Source of the DNA: Paraliobacillus zengyii
GTDB taxonomy: Bacteria; Bacillota; Bacilli; Bacillales; Amphibacillaceae
DNA length: 64,000 nt
Assembly: GCF_003268595.1 (NCBI RefSeq)
Contig: NZ_CP029797.1
Location: forward strand, 2,811,501 to 2,875,500
Direction: 5' to 3'
The position numbers and the translations under genes are program-made. The notes beneath the pieces are model-generated. The model did no database searches. It saw only the letters and a list, made by a program, of their open reading frames with translations, and was not told the DNA's origin. Positions 45,498 to 54,464 of the stretch are shown here, piece by piece (the first letter of the stretch is position 1; each line of letters begins with the position of its first letter).

Positions 45498-47190
45498 CAA
45501 ATTCCTCCTTCTGCTTCCAAGCAGCAACAAAATCAGTTACCGTATAAGCTAAAGGTTCAACCTGTAGTGCTTTACTAAGCTCCAATATTTGCGGTGCTTT
45601 CAATCCAGCGCGATCTAACAATGCTGCATTACCAAACACAGAAGCTCGATCACCATCATGGATGATTTGCCCGTTGTTTAAGACAATAATTCGATTCGCC
45701 CATTCTGCAACAAGCTGCATATCATGTGTCGCGATTACTACTGCGGCAATTTCTTCTAAATCACTAATTAATCTAGTAATATGTTTACGGGTCGCAATAT
45801 CCAAGTTTGCTGTAGGTTCATCTAAGAGAATCACTTCTGGATCCATCGCAACACCAATCGCAAGTGATGCCCGGCGTTGCTGTCCCCCACTCATCAATCT
45901 GCTATCCCTATCCTGTAAATCCGTTAATTCGAATTGCTCGAGAATCTTATCAACCTTTTCTTGATAGCCTTCTACTTTCCTAGCTTTTAAGAAAAATTCA
46001 ACATCTTTACGTACACTATCCTCGATAAACATTTGCTCTGGATTTTGATAGACATAGGTGACAAGATCAGCCAACTTCTCGGGTGAAACATCCCGTGTAT
46101 TCATATTCTTAACCATTACATTGCCTGCTTCAGGTTTAACCAAGGCTGTGATCAGACGCATTAATGAAGATTTTCCTGCACCGTTATTGCCAACTAATGC
46201 AATATGATCGCCATGATGAATCGTTAAGTCAATTCCATTTAAGACTTGATTTTTCGATCGCGTAATCGTTTTATAGGAAAAACTAACGTCCTTCATTTCG
46301 ACTATCGTTTCACGCAATGGTCTTACTTCGACAGATTCTTCAAGCAGACTTCCTACTCGCTCTTCTTTTTCAAAAAAAGTGCGTGCTTGCGCTAGTGTGA
46401 TCGGTAATTTCACAGCTTGCGTATTCCCAAGTTGATAAGATGCTTGCGTTACTTGCGGCGGATAGATTTGACTAGCAACCAACGCCTCTACATTTTGCAA
46501 GGCAGCATTTGTCTCTTTTTTCCAAACCACTTTTCCTTGATCCATTAAAACAACCTCTTTACAATATGATGCAATAAATTCTGTATGGTGTTCAATTACG
46601 ATAATTGTCTTGCCATCTTCTTCATTTAGCCTTTGTAAAATCTGATAGATCTCTTCCGCGTGTTGGGGATCGAGTTGTGCGACAGGTTCATCAATAATTA
46701 AAATATCAGGATCAAGTGATAACGCACCAGCTAGAGCTAATAGATGCTTTTGACCACCACTTAATTGCCAGATGAATTCTTGATCATACCCGACTAAACC
46801 AACACGATCTAAAGCACGTTTTCCCCGTTCTTTAAAATCAGCATAGCCAAAATTTAGTGGCGCAAAGCTCGCGTCTTCTAAAACACGTGGACTCACCAAT
46901 TGGTTCTCAAAATCTTGATACACATAGCCAACATCATGAGACAGTTCTGCTACTTTTTGTTCGGTTGTTACAAGATCATTGACAGTTACTTTTCCACTGA
47001 AATCTCCTACATAATAATGTGGAATCAAGCCATTAAGAAGCTTACATAAGGTTGATTTACCACTACCGTTACTACCCATGATTGCGACGAATGTACCTTT
47101 TTCTAAAGATAAGGATACATTCTCTAAAACGGGTGCATCACCACCTGGATATTGAAACGTAACCTGATCAATTTCAATTTGTGCAGTCAT
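45481..47190 (-). CDS. Fused double ATPase of an ECF transporter (EcfA1-EcfA2)
   Basis: Two ABC ATPase domains are joined in one 569-residue chain. The first (about 1-235) has Walker A GSNGSGKST, signature LSGGQKHLLALAGAL and Walker B ILIIDEPVAQLD. The second (about 290-525) has GNNGAGKSS, MSGGQQRRASLAIGV and VILLDEPTANLD. Fused pairs are typical of dedicated ECF systems that do not share their module. The gene begins exactly where the S-component stop ends (TAAATG), and overlaps ecfT. It powers uptake of the unknown ligand. Confidence 0.93.
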   Translation of the reverse strand: MTAQIEIDQVTFQYPGGDAPVLENVSLSLEKGTFVAIMGSNGSGKSTLCKLLNGLIPHYYVGDFSGKVTVNDLVTTEQKVAELSHDVGYVYQDFENQLVSPRVLEDASFAPLNFGYADFKERGKRALDRVGLVGYDQEFIWQLSGGQKHLLALAGALSLDPDILIIDEPVAQLDPQHAEEIYQILQRLNEEDGKTIIVIEHHTEFIASYCKEVVLMDQGKVVWKKETNAALQNVEALVASQIYPPQVTQASYQLGNTQAVKLPITLAQARTFFEKEERVGSLLEESVEVRPLRETIVEMKDVSFSYKTITRSKNQVLNGIDLTIHHGDHIALVGNNGAGKSSLMRLITALVKPEAGNVMVKNMNTRDVSPEKLADLVTYVYQNPEQMFIEDSVRKDVEFFLKARKVEGYQEKVDKILEQFELTDLQDRDSRLMSGGQQRRASLAIGVAMDPEVILLDEPTANLDIATRKHITRLISDLEEIAAVVIATHDMQLVAEWANRIIVLNNGQIIHDGDRASVFGNAALLDRAGLKAPQILELSKALQVEPLAYTVTDFVAAWKQKEEFDGIYA

Positions 47191-48063
47191 TTATGAAATC
47201 CTTTCTTCTTCTAAATTGGTAGCCTTTTTCTTGATCATTACAGCAATTGTAATACCTGCCACGATTGCAGCGACTGCAATACTAACCCAGATAAATCCAT
47301 CACCAAACATCCCAACAAAGTCCGCTTCCCATTCCCAATTAAAACCAGCCTCTGATAAATATTCAAATAGAAACGCTGCACCAGCTAAGAAGATCCCAAG
47401 TACAACTAAACGCGGCCCAACAATTTCACCAAGCGAATACCTTGTCTGATTATCACGAGGTTTCATCCCAAGTAAAGGCTCCATCTTCCCGTATAAACGC
47501 GGAACCAAGTATACCGTTGGAAGTAAAGCAAACAGAATACCGGAGAACAGAACATCATTTAAAAACGCAAATCCTTCAATAATAACGACACTCTCTGCTA
47601 AGCCAGATACTGCTTCTAACTCTTCCACCCCAACCCAAACTTTCATAATATCAACCATCGAGCTAATCGCTTGGTGAATAATGACACCCATCATTGCTGC
47701 AACCGCAACTTGGCGTTTATTACGTGGATCACGCACGAGTGTACCAGCAATATACATGGCTAATGAGAAAGCAATAAACTTCTCTAATTCACCAAATCCA
47801 CCGAATTGACCAAGCATAATTTCGCCAAAAATAACTTCCCCTAATGCCGCACCAATTGCGGCATATAACGGATGAAACAACATACATAACGTAAGTGGGA
47901 TAAAAGCAAAATACTCAATTGAAAATTCAATTGGACCGAGATTAACCGATGGTACCAATTCTGTTATCATGTTCGATAAACCGTATAAGGACATTGATAA
48001 AATAAATACCATCATTTTCTGTGCTTGTGTTAATGTGTAGCGCTCTTTTTTTAATTGACTCAT
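47191..48063 (-). CDS. ECF transporter S component, unusually large
   Basis: The 290-residue protein has about seven to eight helices: a core like other S components (YALTQAQKMMVFILSMSLYGLSNMI; FAFIPLTLCMLFHPLYAAIGAALGEVIFGEI) and an extra C-terminal pair (VVLGIFLAGAAFLFEYL; FIWVSIAVAAIVAGITIAVMI). Typical S components have about 180-210 residues. It gives substrate specificity, but no known vitamin or metal signature was recognised. ATG 48063 is used, with GAGGAGG upstream, not the ATG at 48081 that overlaps this site. It is first in the operon and divergent from the RpiR regulator. Confidence 0.8.
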   Translation of the reverse strand: MSQLKKERYTLTQAQKMMVFILSMSLYGLSNMITELVPSVNLGPIEFSIEYFAFIPLTLCMLFHPLYAAIGAALGEVIFGEIMLGQFGGFGELEKFIAFSLAMYIAGTLVRDPRNKRQVAVAAMMGVIIHQAISSMVDIMKVWVGVEELEAVSGLAESVVIIEGFAFLNDVLFSGILFALLPTVYLVPRLYGKMEPLLGMKPRDNQTRYSLGEIVGPRLVVLGIFLAGAAFLFEYLSEAGFNWEWEADFVGMFGDGFIWVSIAVAAIVAGITIAVMIKKKATNLEEERIS

Positions 48064-48117
48064 TTTCTTTTCCCTCCTCATATTAACTTACTTTCATTGT
48101 AAGGTAGGGTTATTAAT

Positions 48118-48233
48118 CTACTTTAGGCTTGTCGTAAAGAAGATGTAAATTTATTAACGTTATTTATCATTATGTAAATTTTCTTTCATAAAGCTCTACT
48201 TTAGATTGAAATATGCTAGTCTGAAAGTATTCT
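48118..48233 (+). promoter_or_regulatory. Divergent regulatory region between the ECF operon and rpiR-type gene
   Basis: Two direct repeats are seen: CTACTTTAG at 48118-48126 and 48196-48204, and ATGTAAATTT at 48143-48152 and 48172-48181. A plausible promoter for the regulator is TTGAAA (48206-48211), 16 bases, TATTCT (48228-48233). The repeats are candidates for RpiR-type operators. Confidence 0.5.
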
Positions 48234-48255
48234 GTACAAGAAGGAGCGCACACAT

Positions 48256-49092
48256 ATGATCAGTTTCGATTGGGATACGTCATCCATGTCACCAACGCAA
48301 GTTAAAATTGCAAATTATATTCAAAAAAATACCCAACAGGTCTTGCTCTCAACGGAAAATGAAATTGCGATTGCAGTTAATGTTAGCATTGCTTCTGTCT
48401 CCCGTTTTTGGCAGGCTGTCGGTTTTCACAATTTCAAAGCATTCAAAAAAAAGATGCAGACAAGCCTAGAAGTCTCACCCGCTGGAAAATGGAAGGATTT
48501 AATAGATAAAGTAGAAAAACAGTCCTCCTTGCAATTTCATACATTAGAAGCTGCGGTTCATCATTTACATCAAACGATGGAATATGTCTCCAACCATGCT
48601 TTTCAAAAGGCAGTTTCATTGCTTACGGAAGCTAGAAAAGTTTATTTGTATAGTCCTGGGCCATCACTTGGTTTGGCTACATTAATGCAGTACCGCATGA
48701 GTCGCTTTGACTGTGACATATCAATTATTCAGCAAGGCGGTAGCGAAATTTTTGAAGAGCTAATGCATGTGAAGCAAACTGATGTTGTCGTTATCTTTGG
48801 CTTTGTCCGCCTACTTCCTGAAGCAAAAGTGATTTTAGACCATGCTAAAAAGGTTGGCTATCAAACGATTATTATTACCGATCAAGTCATATTCGATTTT
48901 GCCAAGGAAGCTGATGTTGTCTTATTTGCAAGTCGTGGCGAAGAACACGCTTTTCACTCAATGATTGCACCAACTTTTTTAATAGAGAATTTAATTATTT
49001 CGATTGGCATGCAACATACAGCTGAAAATGTAAATAGATTGGAAAAATTAAGCGAATTAAGAAAAAAGTATGAAAATAAATTACCTAGATAA
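48256..49092 (+). CDS. MurR/RpiR family transcriptional regulator
   Basis: The 278-residue protein has the N-terminal RpiR helix-turn-helix (MSPTQVKIANYIQKNT; NEIAIAVNVSIASVSRFWQAVGFHNFKAFKKKM). A C-terminal SIS domain follows (about 120-250), with VYLYSPGPSLGLATLMQYRM, DVVVIFGFVRLLPE and AKKVGYQTIIITD. SIS domains of this family bind sugar phosphates. It is divergent from the ECF/PHP operon and most likely controls it. AGAAGGAG lies upstream of the ATG. The SIS strand motif GFVRLLPE departs from the common S.SG.T pattern, so the ligand may be unusual. Confidence 0.88.
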   Translation: MISFDWDTSSMSPTQVKIANYIQKNTQQVLLSTENEIAIAVNVSIASVSRFWQAVGFHNFKAFKKKMQTSLEVSPAGKWKDLIDKVEKQSSLQFHTLEAAVHHLHQTMEYVSNHAFQKAVSLLTEARKVYLYSPGPSLGLATLMQYRMSRFDCDISIIQQGGSEIFEELMHVKQTDVVVIFGFVRLLPEAKVILDHAKKVGYQTIIITDQVIFDFAKEADVVLFASRGEEHAFHSMIAPTFLIENLIISIGMQHTAENVNRLEKLSELRKKYENKLPR

Positions 49093-49170
49093 GTAAAACG
49101 AACTAAATTTTTTCATCTTTTCAACCGATATATAAGGATAAAGGTCTATTTAGAAAAGGAGTTTTTAAAA

Positions 49171-50640
49171 TTGAATGAAATAGAAAAAATGAAGTGGCAA
49201 GATCTACTGAAGAAAAATACGTTAATGTTGATCGTCATGTCGATCACGTTAGCTACTGGTACAATAAATGCATTTTTTGGGAGTGATACGACAACACTAT
49301 TATTCTATCTTGCAGAACTACTGATCGGTATTATCGCATACGTATTATTACAACGCATATGGAAAAAACCAACAATTGTCCCATACCTATTCATCACGAC
49401 ATTTTATGGATCGATTTATATCTTTTTATTTACACAAGGTGGAAGTGCACAAATAGTTTTAATCTTGTTCTTTCTAACTGTTTTCTCCGCCATACAAATG
49501 AAGCGTGGTATATTTTTATATGGCTATGTACTAGGACTAGGAATCATCTTTTTTAATTCAATGACAGCAGAAGCAACTGTTGTAAAAGAATTAGTTAGTT
49601 ACACCGTCTTACTTTACTTATTATTTGGCTTGATCTTCTTTGTATTAATTCACTTATCCAGTCAACAAAATAAGCGTCTAGGCGACATGTTAGCTGATTC
49701 AGCACAATATAATCTAGATAAAGAAAGACAACGTACGATTATCGAACAAAGCGTCACATCTATTGTCGAAAAAATTTCTGAAGTGAATGAACAACTACAA
49801 ACAAATGTCATATCACAAAATGAGATGACAATCGCCATCAATGAAATTGCTGTAGGAAGTCAAACACAATCTGAACAAATTACGGATATTTCGGAGAACA
49901 CGATTCAAACAAAACAAAGTATTGACCATGTCCACAGTACATCAGAAATGCTATATAAAGAGTCAATTCAAGCAAGTGAATTAACCGACAATGGTAAGAA
50001 AAAAATGGACAGTCTTAACCAAAATAACCAAGCAGTGGAAAGTGTGATCAACCAATTAAACAATACCTTTGCTGTGTTAACTAATAAAATCGCTGAAACC
50101 AATCAATTTGCGGGGACAATTAGAGATATTACCGAACAAACTAATCTACTAGCATTAAATGCATCAATCGAAGCGGCCCGTGCAGGTGAGGCTGGAAAAG
50201 GATTTGCAGTTGTAGCAGACGAAATTCGCAAACTAGCAGATAACACACAACAAATAACCGAGAAAATCACAGGTAATCTAACGGAACTTAACACGAGTAA
50301 CCAAGAAGCAATTGAGCAAATGGCCCTAAGCAAAGAAAAAATTTCCTATGGCGTTACCTCATCAAATGAAGTAACAAGCTATTTTGAACAAATTGCTACA
50401 ACAATGAGTAAGCTCCACAGTGAATTAAAAAGTTTCACTACAATGGCCGAAAAAGTGCAAGGCCAATCAAACCAAGTTGAAGGATCAACCAATGACCTTG
50501 CAGCGATCATCCAACAAGCTTCCGCTAGTTTAGAAGAATTAAGTGCTTCTGTCACAGAACAAACAGACAGCAACAAACAACTAGCGGTTATTATGGAAGA
50601 GACAGTTAAGGAAGCACAACAGATTAAAGAGAACTTTTAG
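49171..50640 (+). CDS. Methyl-accepting chemotaxis protein with six-helix membrane sensor
   Basis: The 489-residue receptor starts at TTG 49171 with AAAAGGAG upstream. Its N-terminus has six membrane helices (about residues 12-170) and no sizeable outer domain. The helices lead directly, with no clear HAMP, to a coiled-coil signalling region. The hairpin tip motif [37 protein letters not shown] is the universal CheA/CheW-binding site. Such receptors sense signals within the membrane or cytoplasm. It follows the RpiR gene in the same direction with about 80 bp between and has its own terminator. Its stimulus is unknown. Confidence 0.93.
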   Translation: MNEIEKMKWQDLLKKNTLMLIVMSITLATGTINAFFGSDTTTLLFYLAELLIGIIAYVLLQRIWKKPTIVPYLFITTFYGSIYIFLFTQGGSAQIVLILFFLTVFSAIQMKRGIFLYGYVLGLGIIFFNSMTAEATVVKELVSYTVLLYLLFGLIFFVLIHLSSQQNKRLGDMLADSAQYNLDKERQRTIIEQSVTSIVEKISEVNEQLQTNVISQNEMTIAINEIAVGSQTQSEQITDISENTIQTKQSIDHVHSTSEMLYKESIQASELTDNGKKKMDSLNQNNQAVESVINQLNNTFAVLTNKIAETNQFAGTIRDITEQTNLLALNASIEAARAGEAGKGFAVVADEIRKLADNTQQITEKITGNLTELNTSNQEAIEQMALSKEKISYGVTSSNEVTSYFEQIATTMSKLHSELKSFTTMAEKVQGQSNQVEGSTNDLAAIIQQASASLEELSASVTEQTDSNKQLAVIMEETVKEAQQIKENF

Positions 50641-50652
50641 ATAGATGAGGAA

Positions 50653-50686
50653 AGCAGATTGTATTTAACTACAATCTGCTTTTTTC
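50653..50686 (+). terminator. Rho-independent terminator of the chemoreceptor gene
   Basis: AGCAGATTGTA and TACAATCTGCT form a perfect 11-bp stem around TTTAAC, followed by TTTTTC. Confidence 0.92.
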
Positions 50687-50720
50687 TTTTATATTATTGT
50701 TGTTATTTAAAAATATTTAT

Positions 50721-50802
50721 TCCAGCGTAACTGCCATGTTGATTTTCGCTTCGGGCAGTTGCTTTCCGAAGTGGATCTTCAGATCTTTCTTTTCCCGCTG
50801 GA
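50721..50802. repeat. Decayed relative of the modular palindromic repeat
   Basis: The outer arms are TCCAGCG and CGCTGGA. A nested inverted pair, AACTGCC and GGCAGTT, sits in the first half. The stretch GCTTTCCGAAGTGGATCTTCAG in outline (GCTTTCC, GTGGATCTTCAG) is shared with copies A and B near 31.4 and 39.9 kb. Confidence 0.6.
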
Positions 50803-51456
50803 CTTTGAATTTAACTTCCTGAACCTACACCGCACGCAGAAAATTGAACTTTATTTTCAAGTAGTCGACTACCCTAAGCTACAATCAAAGAGTATAGTGT
50901 GATCATCTGTTGTTTGTTGCATTACAAACGTTTACCCATAAAAAACCTATATTTCAACTTGGAATTAGGCTTAGCTTATGGTCTTCCACGCTCGATTGCA
51001 CAATATCGTTTTTTTTATTGAATAGTATGCTTGTACTCCCTCAGTTAGATTCTATTTACTCACAAATGCTCGCTTATACGCAGGATTCCAGACCACTTCT
51101 AAGAACAATGACGGATGAATGGAATGAGTTTTGATAATAAAGGCTATATGAAGGCATACGGGAATAGAGGAGTTATAAATAGCTCCATTTATTTCCATAA
51201 GATACTGTAGGCATTCTCCACGCCGCCCCTGGAGGCTATCCCTCCCATGTCTCAACGGGTCATTTGCCCTTTCATTCCTTCGTCATGCCTATCCAAGGGG
51301 TGGAGGCCGTTTTTGCTGCGCAAACGGGTCAGTGCCTTAGGTACAACGGTATCCAGTACTCCGCGCTTTCTCTGTAATCCTACGAATAAGCCAACATTCA
51401 AGAATTATTAAACTACTATTAATCACTTTAAAGTCATACTTGGTTTACAATTAGAA

Positions 51457-51669
51457 TTAAGCTGCTATAGCTGCAAATGGTTGTACTTTCTGAGAACAAT
51501 ATGGTTCATGACTTTTAGCTATTGCCACCAGTATTCTTGCTAGTTTTCCTACGAGTTTCATTATAGATTTCATTTTTTTCATCTTTTTATGGCCCGTAGA
51601 TGAAGATGCACTTGAATTCTTTACCGATGCTGCACTAATTTCTAAAGGTACTGCTTCCCAAATAATCAT
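51457..51669 (-). pseudogene. Possible transposase C-terminal remnant
   Basis: A 70-codon minus-strand frame ends in a strongly basic helix, KKMKSIMKLVGKLARILVAI, then AKSHEPY. This loosely resembles the C-terminus of IS110/IS1111-type recombinases (K..ARI..A.....EPY). No ribosome binding site precedes it and the frame is closed upstream. The GC-rich non-coding stretch downstream (51210-51400) is where IS1111-type elements keep their end and guide RNA. The assignment is weak. Confidence 0.25.
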
Positions 51670-51912
51670 GTTTCACGAGAGATTTTGATTAGTATGACCA
51701 CTATAAGGGGTACAGACTACTACTATCCCTTTTTATTTTTTCTTGATTAAAATCGTTCTGGGTGTGTGTGGAGAAGGCTTGTTAGAGAAATTGTAGCAAG
51801 AATTTTAGACATCGGAAGCCATGTCATGAAGCTAAGATACTGAAAAATGTCAATTAATGATTCATCATAAATATTTTAAATAATAGGTAGGCGTTTTTTT
51901 ACATAAAAAACA

Positions 51913-51941
51913 GGAGAGATAGTAACCCTACCATGCTCTCC
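51913..51941 (-). terminator. Terminator without an obvious gene
   Basis: On the minus strand GGAGAG and CTCTCC pair around a 17-base loop, followed by TGTTTTTT. The nearest upstream minus-strand gene, DinB, already has its own terminator at 52165-52179. A small RNA or a decayed gene could end here. Confidence 0.45.
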
Positions 51942-52164
51942 TCTCCTTCTCTTATAACTAGCTAAACTAATTAATTAAAAGCATGAGCCACCGCTTCGTC
52001 ATCACTGATGTTATGAGCATGAAAAACATTACTATACTTTCAATTTAACCGGAAAGGTCGAAACAATCTTCTTATTTGATAATTATTAATGTTTTGATTT
52101 TATAAAGACCCTTTGTACGAAGAATTAAATTATTAATATCAACCTTTAACAGAGCTAAAAAAAA

Positions 52165-52179
52165 AGCTATACAATAGCT
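52165..52179 (-). terminator. Terminator of the DinB-family gene
   Basis: On the minus strand AGCTAT-TGT-ATAGCT is followed by nine T. It lies about 65 bp past the gene's stop. Confidence 0.75.
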
Positions 52180-52243
52180 CCTTTTTCGATCGAACCAAGA
52201 TTATATTCTCCCATTCATGAATCTCCAACTTGATATTCATCAT

Positions 52244-52723
52244 CTACATTTCACTTTGAATTATCCGTTTAATTGATTTAATTGCATCAAAATGCATTCC
52301 CTCATGGTACAAACAAAAGCTAAGAAGTGCTTCTACCGTTGATAAAGTAAGACCAGTTGATGTCGTATATGGTTTGTCTACGTACGTTTTCAATTGTGAC
52401 CTCTGTGTTTTTTCAATCCGATCCACTTGTTTTTTTAACATTGTAATTAATTCATCAAGCTTAGGTATTTCTACATTTATCCATTCACTAGGTCTTGTAC
52501 CTGGACTAAAAATATCTAAGAAATTACCTGGTATTTTAGTTTCTTCTCCAGTTACATGAAAAGCGAATTTTTCATGAATTAAATAGATATGTCCTAAATT
52601 CCATTTTATATTATTATTGAAATGTTCTGGTGTGATAAGCGATGACGCTTCATCTAATTCTGAAACCCGTTCAATTGTATTGTTGCGTGCAAACCATAAT
52701 TGCTCAAAGATAAAACCACTCAT
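52244..52723 (-). CDS. DinB family protein
   Basis: The 159-residue four-helix-bundle protein shows the DinB metal-site histidines: LGHIYLIHEKFAFH near residues 45-58, and the C-terminal YHEGMHFDAIKSIKR. DinB/YfiT proteins are putative metal-dependent enzymes, some of them thiol (bacillithiol) transferases, often stress-induced. The exact reaction is unknown. I start at ATG 52723, nine bases after GGAG; the ATG at 52729 is only three bases from it. Confidence 0.85.
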   Translation of the reverse strand: MSGFIFEQLWFARNNTIERVSELDEASSLITPEHFNNNIKWNLGHIYLIHEKFAFHVTGEETKIPGNFLDIFSPGTRPSEWINVEIPKLDELITMLKKQVDRIEKTQRSQLKTYVDKPYTTSTGLTLSTVEALLSFCLYHEGMHFDAIKSIKRIIQSEM

Positions 52724-52749
52724 TTTCATCGTCTCCTTTTATGTAAAAT

Positions 52750-53304
52750 TTAAACCCAGAAAGTTGGGTATTTCCTATCACTACGTAAATTATTGATTAA
52801 TAATGCAAGTAATACAATGATTACTGAACCTATTAAAACCGGTGAAACTAGAAGTCCCCAACTATATTCTCCCATCATAACAACAAGTGGATCAGCACCT
52901 GCTGGAGGGTGTGTCGTTTTTGTCAACATCATTGCAGCAACTGCTAGACCGACTGCTAGACCTATTGACCAGGGACTAGCACCAAATAGATGATAGACAG
53001 ACAAACCTGCGAAAGTTGAAATAACGTGTCCACCAATAATATTTCTGGGTTGTGATAACGGAGAATTCCAAACACCAAACGCTAACACACAACTTGCACC
53101 AAATGGCGCTATTAACCATCCTATTGATGTAATATTAGTCAGTATAACTAAAGAAAAAATAGTTAGAAAACCTCCAATTAGTCCTGTTAGTGCATCCTTT
53201 GGCACTATTTTTAATGTGCTCCTTCCCTCTCCTCGCATTTTCAAGAAATATGCTAATCGTGTAACACTTCGATTTTCTTGATCTGAGATACTTTTATTAC
53301 CCAT
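52750..53304 (-). CDS. HPP family membrane protein
   Basis: The 184-residue protein has four membrane helices and the family motif HPPAGADPLV in the second half (MLTKTTHPPAGADPLVVMMG). Other conserved parts are the APFGASCVLAFG and PLSQPRNIIGGHVIS segments. HPP proteins are linked to nitrite transport in plants and cyanobacteria and often stand near nitrogen-oxide genes, but no nitrite gene is in the window. An inverted repeat upstream (53349-53381) may be its operator. Confidence 0.88.
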   Translation of the reverse strand: MGNKSISDQENRSVTRLAYFLKMRGEGRSTLKIVPKDALTGLIGGFLTIFSLVILTNITSIGWLIAPFGASCVLAFGVWNSPLSQPRNIIGGHVISTFAGLSVYHLFGASPWSIGLAVGLAVAAMMLTKTTHPPAGADPLVVMMGEYSWGLLVSPVLIGSVIIVLLALLINNLRSDRKYPTFWV

Positions 53305-53348
53305 TTTTTTCCTCCTTTTAATTTATAGCTTTAGTTTAACTCTTTAAT

Positions 53349-53381
53349 ACTAACCTGTCAATATTAATTTTAAAGGTTAGT
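53349..53381. promoter_or_regulatory. Inverted repeat upstream of the HPP gene
   Basis: ACTAACCT (53349-53356) and AGGTTAGT (53374-53381) are perfect inverted arms 17 bases apart. They stand 45-77 bp before the HPP start, where an operator would be expected. Confidence 0.5.
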
Positions 53382-53400
53382 TATTGTAATTAAAAAAAAG

Positions 53401-53418
53401 CAACCCTTCTAAGAGTTG
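53401..53418 (-). terminator. Terminator of the CGNR-family gene
   Basis: On the minus strand CAAC-T-CTT pairs with AAG-G-GTTG around AG, then a run of eight T. It lies just past the gene's stop. Confidence 0.7.
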
Positions 53419-53431
53419 ATCCTTTACTATA

Positions 53432-54007
53432 TTAGCTTTTTTTTCTTGACTGAAATTGAGCAACCTTGTTCCTATTCCCACAAATTTTCATTGAACACCA
53501 TTTGCGACGACCAGTCTCATCAATAAATAATAGGACGCATTCAGGATTTGAGCAATGTTTGAGATAAGACAACTTATTATGATGGATTAAGCTTAATGCG
53601 TCATAAGCAATATACGATTCTAACACATCCTCAATTTTTCCAACTGGCTTAGGTATAAGTTTATTATTTACAAGCTTATATATAAATGGTGCATTCTCAA
53701 TCTTTTTTTCTAAAAGAGTTATAAATTTCTCTTGAATTGGCTGTCCATCAGCTATTAATTCAAAATTATTGCGTAAAATAGCGCGCATTTCTAAAAGCCT
53801 TGATAAGATACTTCGAATTTGAGATTCAATCTTTTCATAATCCTCTTTATTCAAAAACAAGTTTACTTTCATATCATCAAGCCAATTAAGTAAGTCTTCT
53901 TCCTCCACTAATAGATCTTGCCTTTCTCCACGTCTTACAATTTCAGTGTTAACTATATCGATAGAGAGATTATCTGATATAAGCGGGAATTTCTTCGACT
54001 CTACCAT
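53432..54007 (-). CDS. ABATE/CGNR zinc-finger protein, probable transcriptional regulator
   Basis: The 191-residue protein has an N-terminal ABATE-like domain (LSIDIVNTEIVRRGERQDLL; EEDLLNWL) and a C-terminal CGNR zinc finger, CSNPECVLLFIDETGRRKWCSMKICGNRNKVAQF in outline. The two cysteine pairs bind zinc, and CGNR-N-K contacts DNA in predictions. Such proteins are thought to be stress-response regulators. GGAG lies before ATG 54007. A perfect palindrome 40-53 bp upstream suggests autoregulation. Confidence 0.85.
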   Translation of the reverse strand: MVESKKFPLISDNLSIDIVNTEIVRRGERQDLLVEEEDLLNWLDDMKVNLFLNKEDYEKIESQIRSILSRLLEMRAILRNNFELIADGQPIQEKFITLLEKKIENAPFIYKLVNNKLIPKPVGKIEDVLESYIAYDALSLIHHNKLSYLKHCSNPECVLLFIDETGRRKWCSMKICGNRNKVAQFQSRKKS

Positions 54008-54046
54008 CCACTCAACTCCTATTACCTTATATTTTAACTCGTGAAA

Positions 54047-54089
54047 TACCGATTAATCGGTTATATTTCTATTATAACCGATAGTTAAA
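54047..54089. promoter_or_regulatory. Palindromic operator candidate upstream of the CGNR gene
   Basis: ACCGATTAATCGGT (54047-54060) is a perfect 14-bp palindrome. A further half-site, ATAACCGAT, follows about 15 bases on. The arrangement of repeated ACCGAT suggests a regulator site. The rest of 54008-54464 holds no gene that I can see. Confidence 0.55.
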
Positions 54090-54464
54090 AAGTATGCCCA
54101 TAACTACCTATTCTTCTTCAAGTAACGTTTTCCGTTAGTGTTAGCGAAAATAGTAATAAATCATTCTGAAACAGAAGTTATTTATTGCATCGTAGTCTTG
54201 TACTGTGCAGCAAATAACTTTGTGGTAATTAGTTGATTTCCCCCATATTGTTATATTATCTGTGATTTATCAAAATAGAAGTTGCTACATTCGACAACTC
54301 CTTGGTCAACATATGAATGGATTTATGATTGTTTAAAGTTAAACGTGGATAGAAGAAACACGTCAACTAGACGATTCACTTAACCAATTCACACTCTTTC
54401 TCCAACGAAGTAAATGAAAAAATATATTTTCCCCAGAAATTTTCTGCAAAAACAAGCTCAATTC

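Larger units (their letters stand above)
50803..52143. other. Gene-poor region with possible element remnants
   Basis: I found no complete gene. Short open frames at 50910-51134 and 51052-51255 lack ribosome binding sites. A stretch at about 51210-51400 is clearly more GC-rich than its surroundings and contains repeated ACGGGTCA and GGAGGC words, like a structured RNA or an element end. A possible transposase tail and a terminator with no obvious gene lie within. Confidence 0.5.

Noticed and set aside
50910..51255. Two short overlapping frames after the chemoreceptor
   Set aside because: They are on opposite strands, lack ribosome binding sites and show no recognisable protein pattern.
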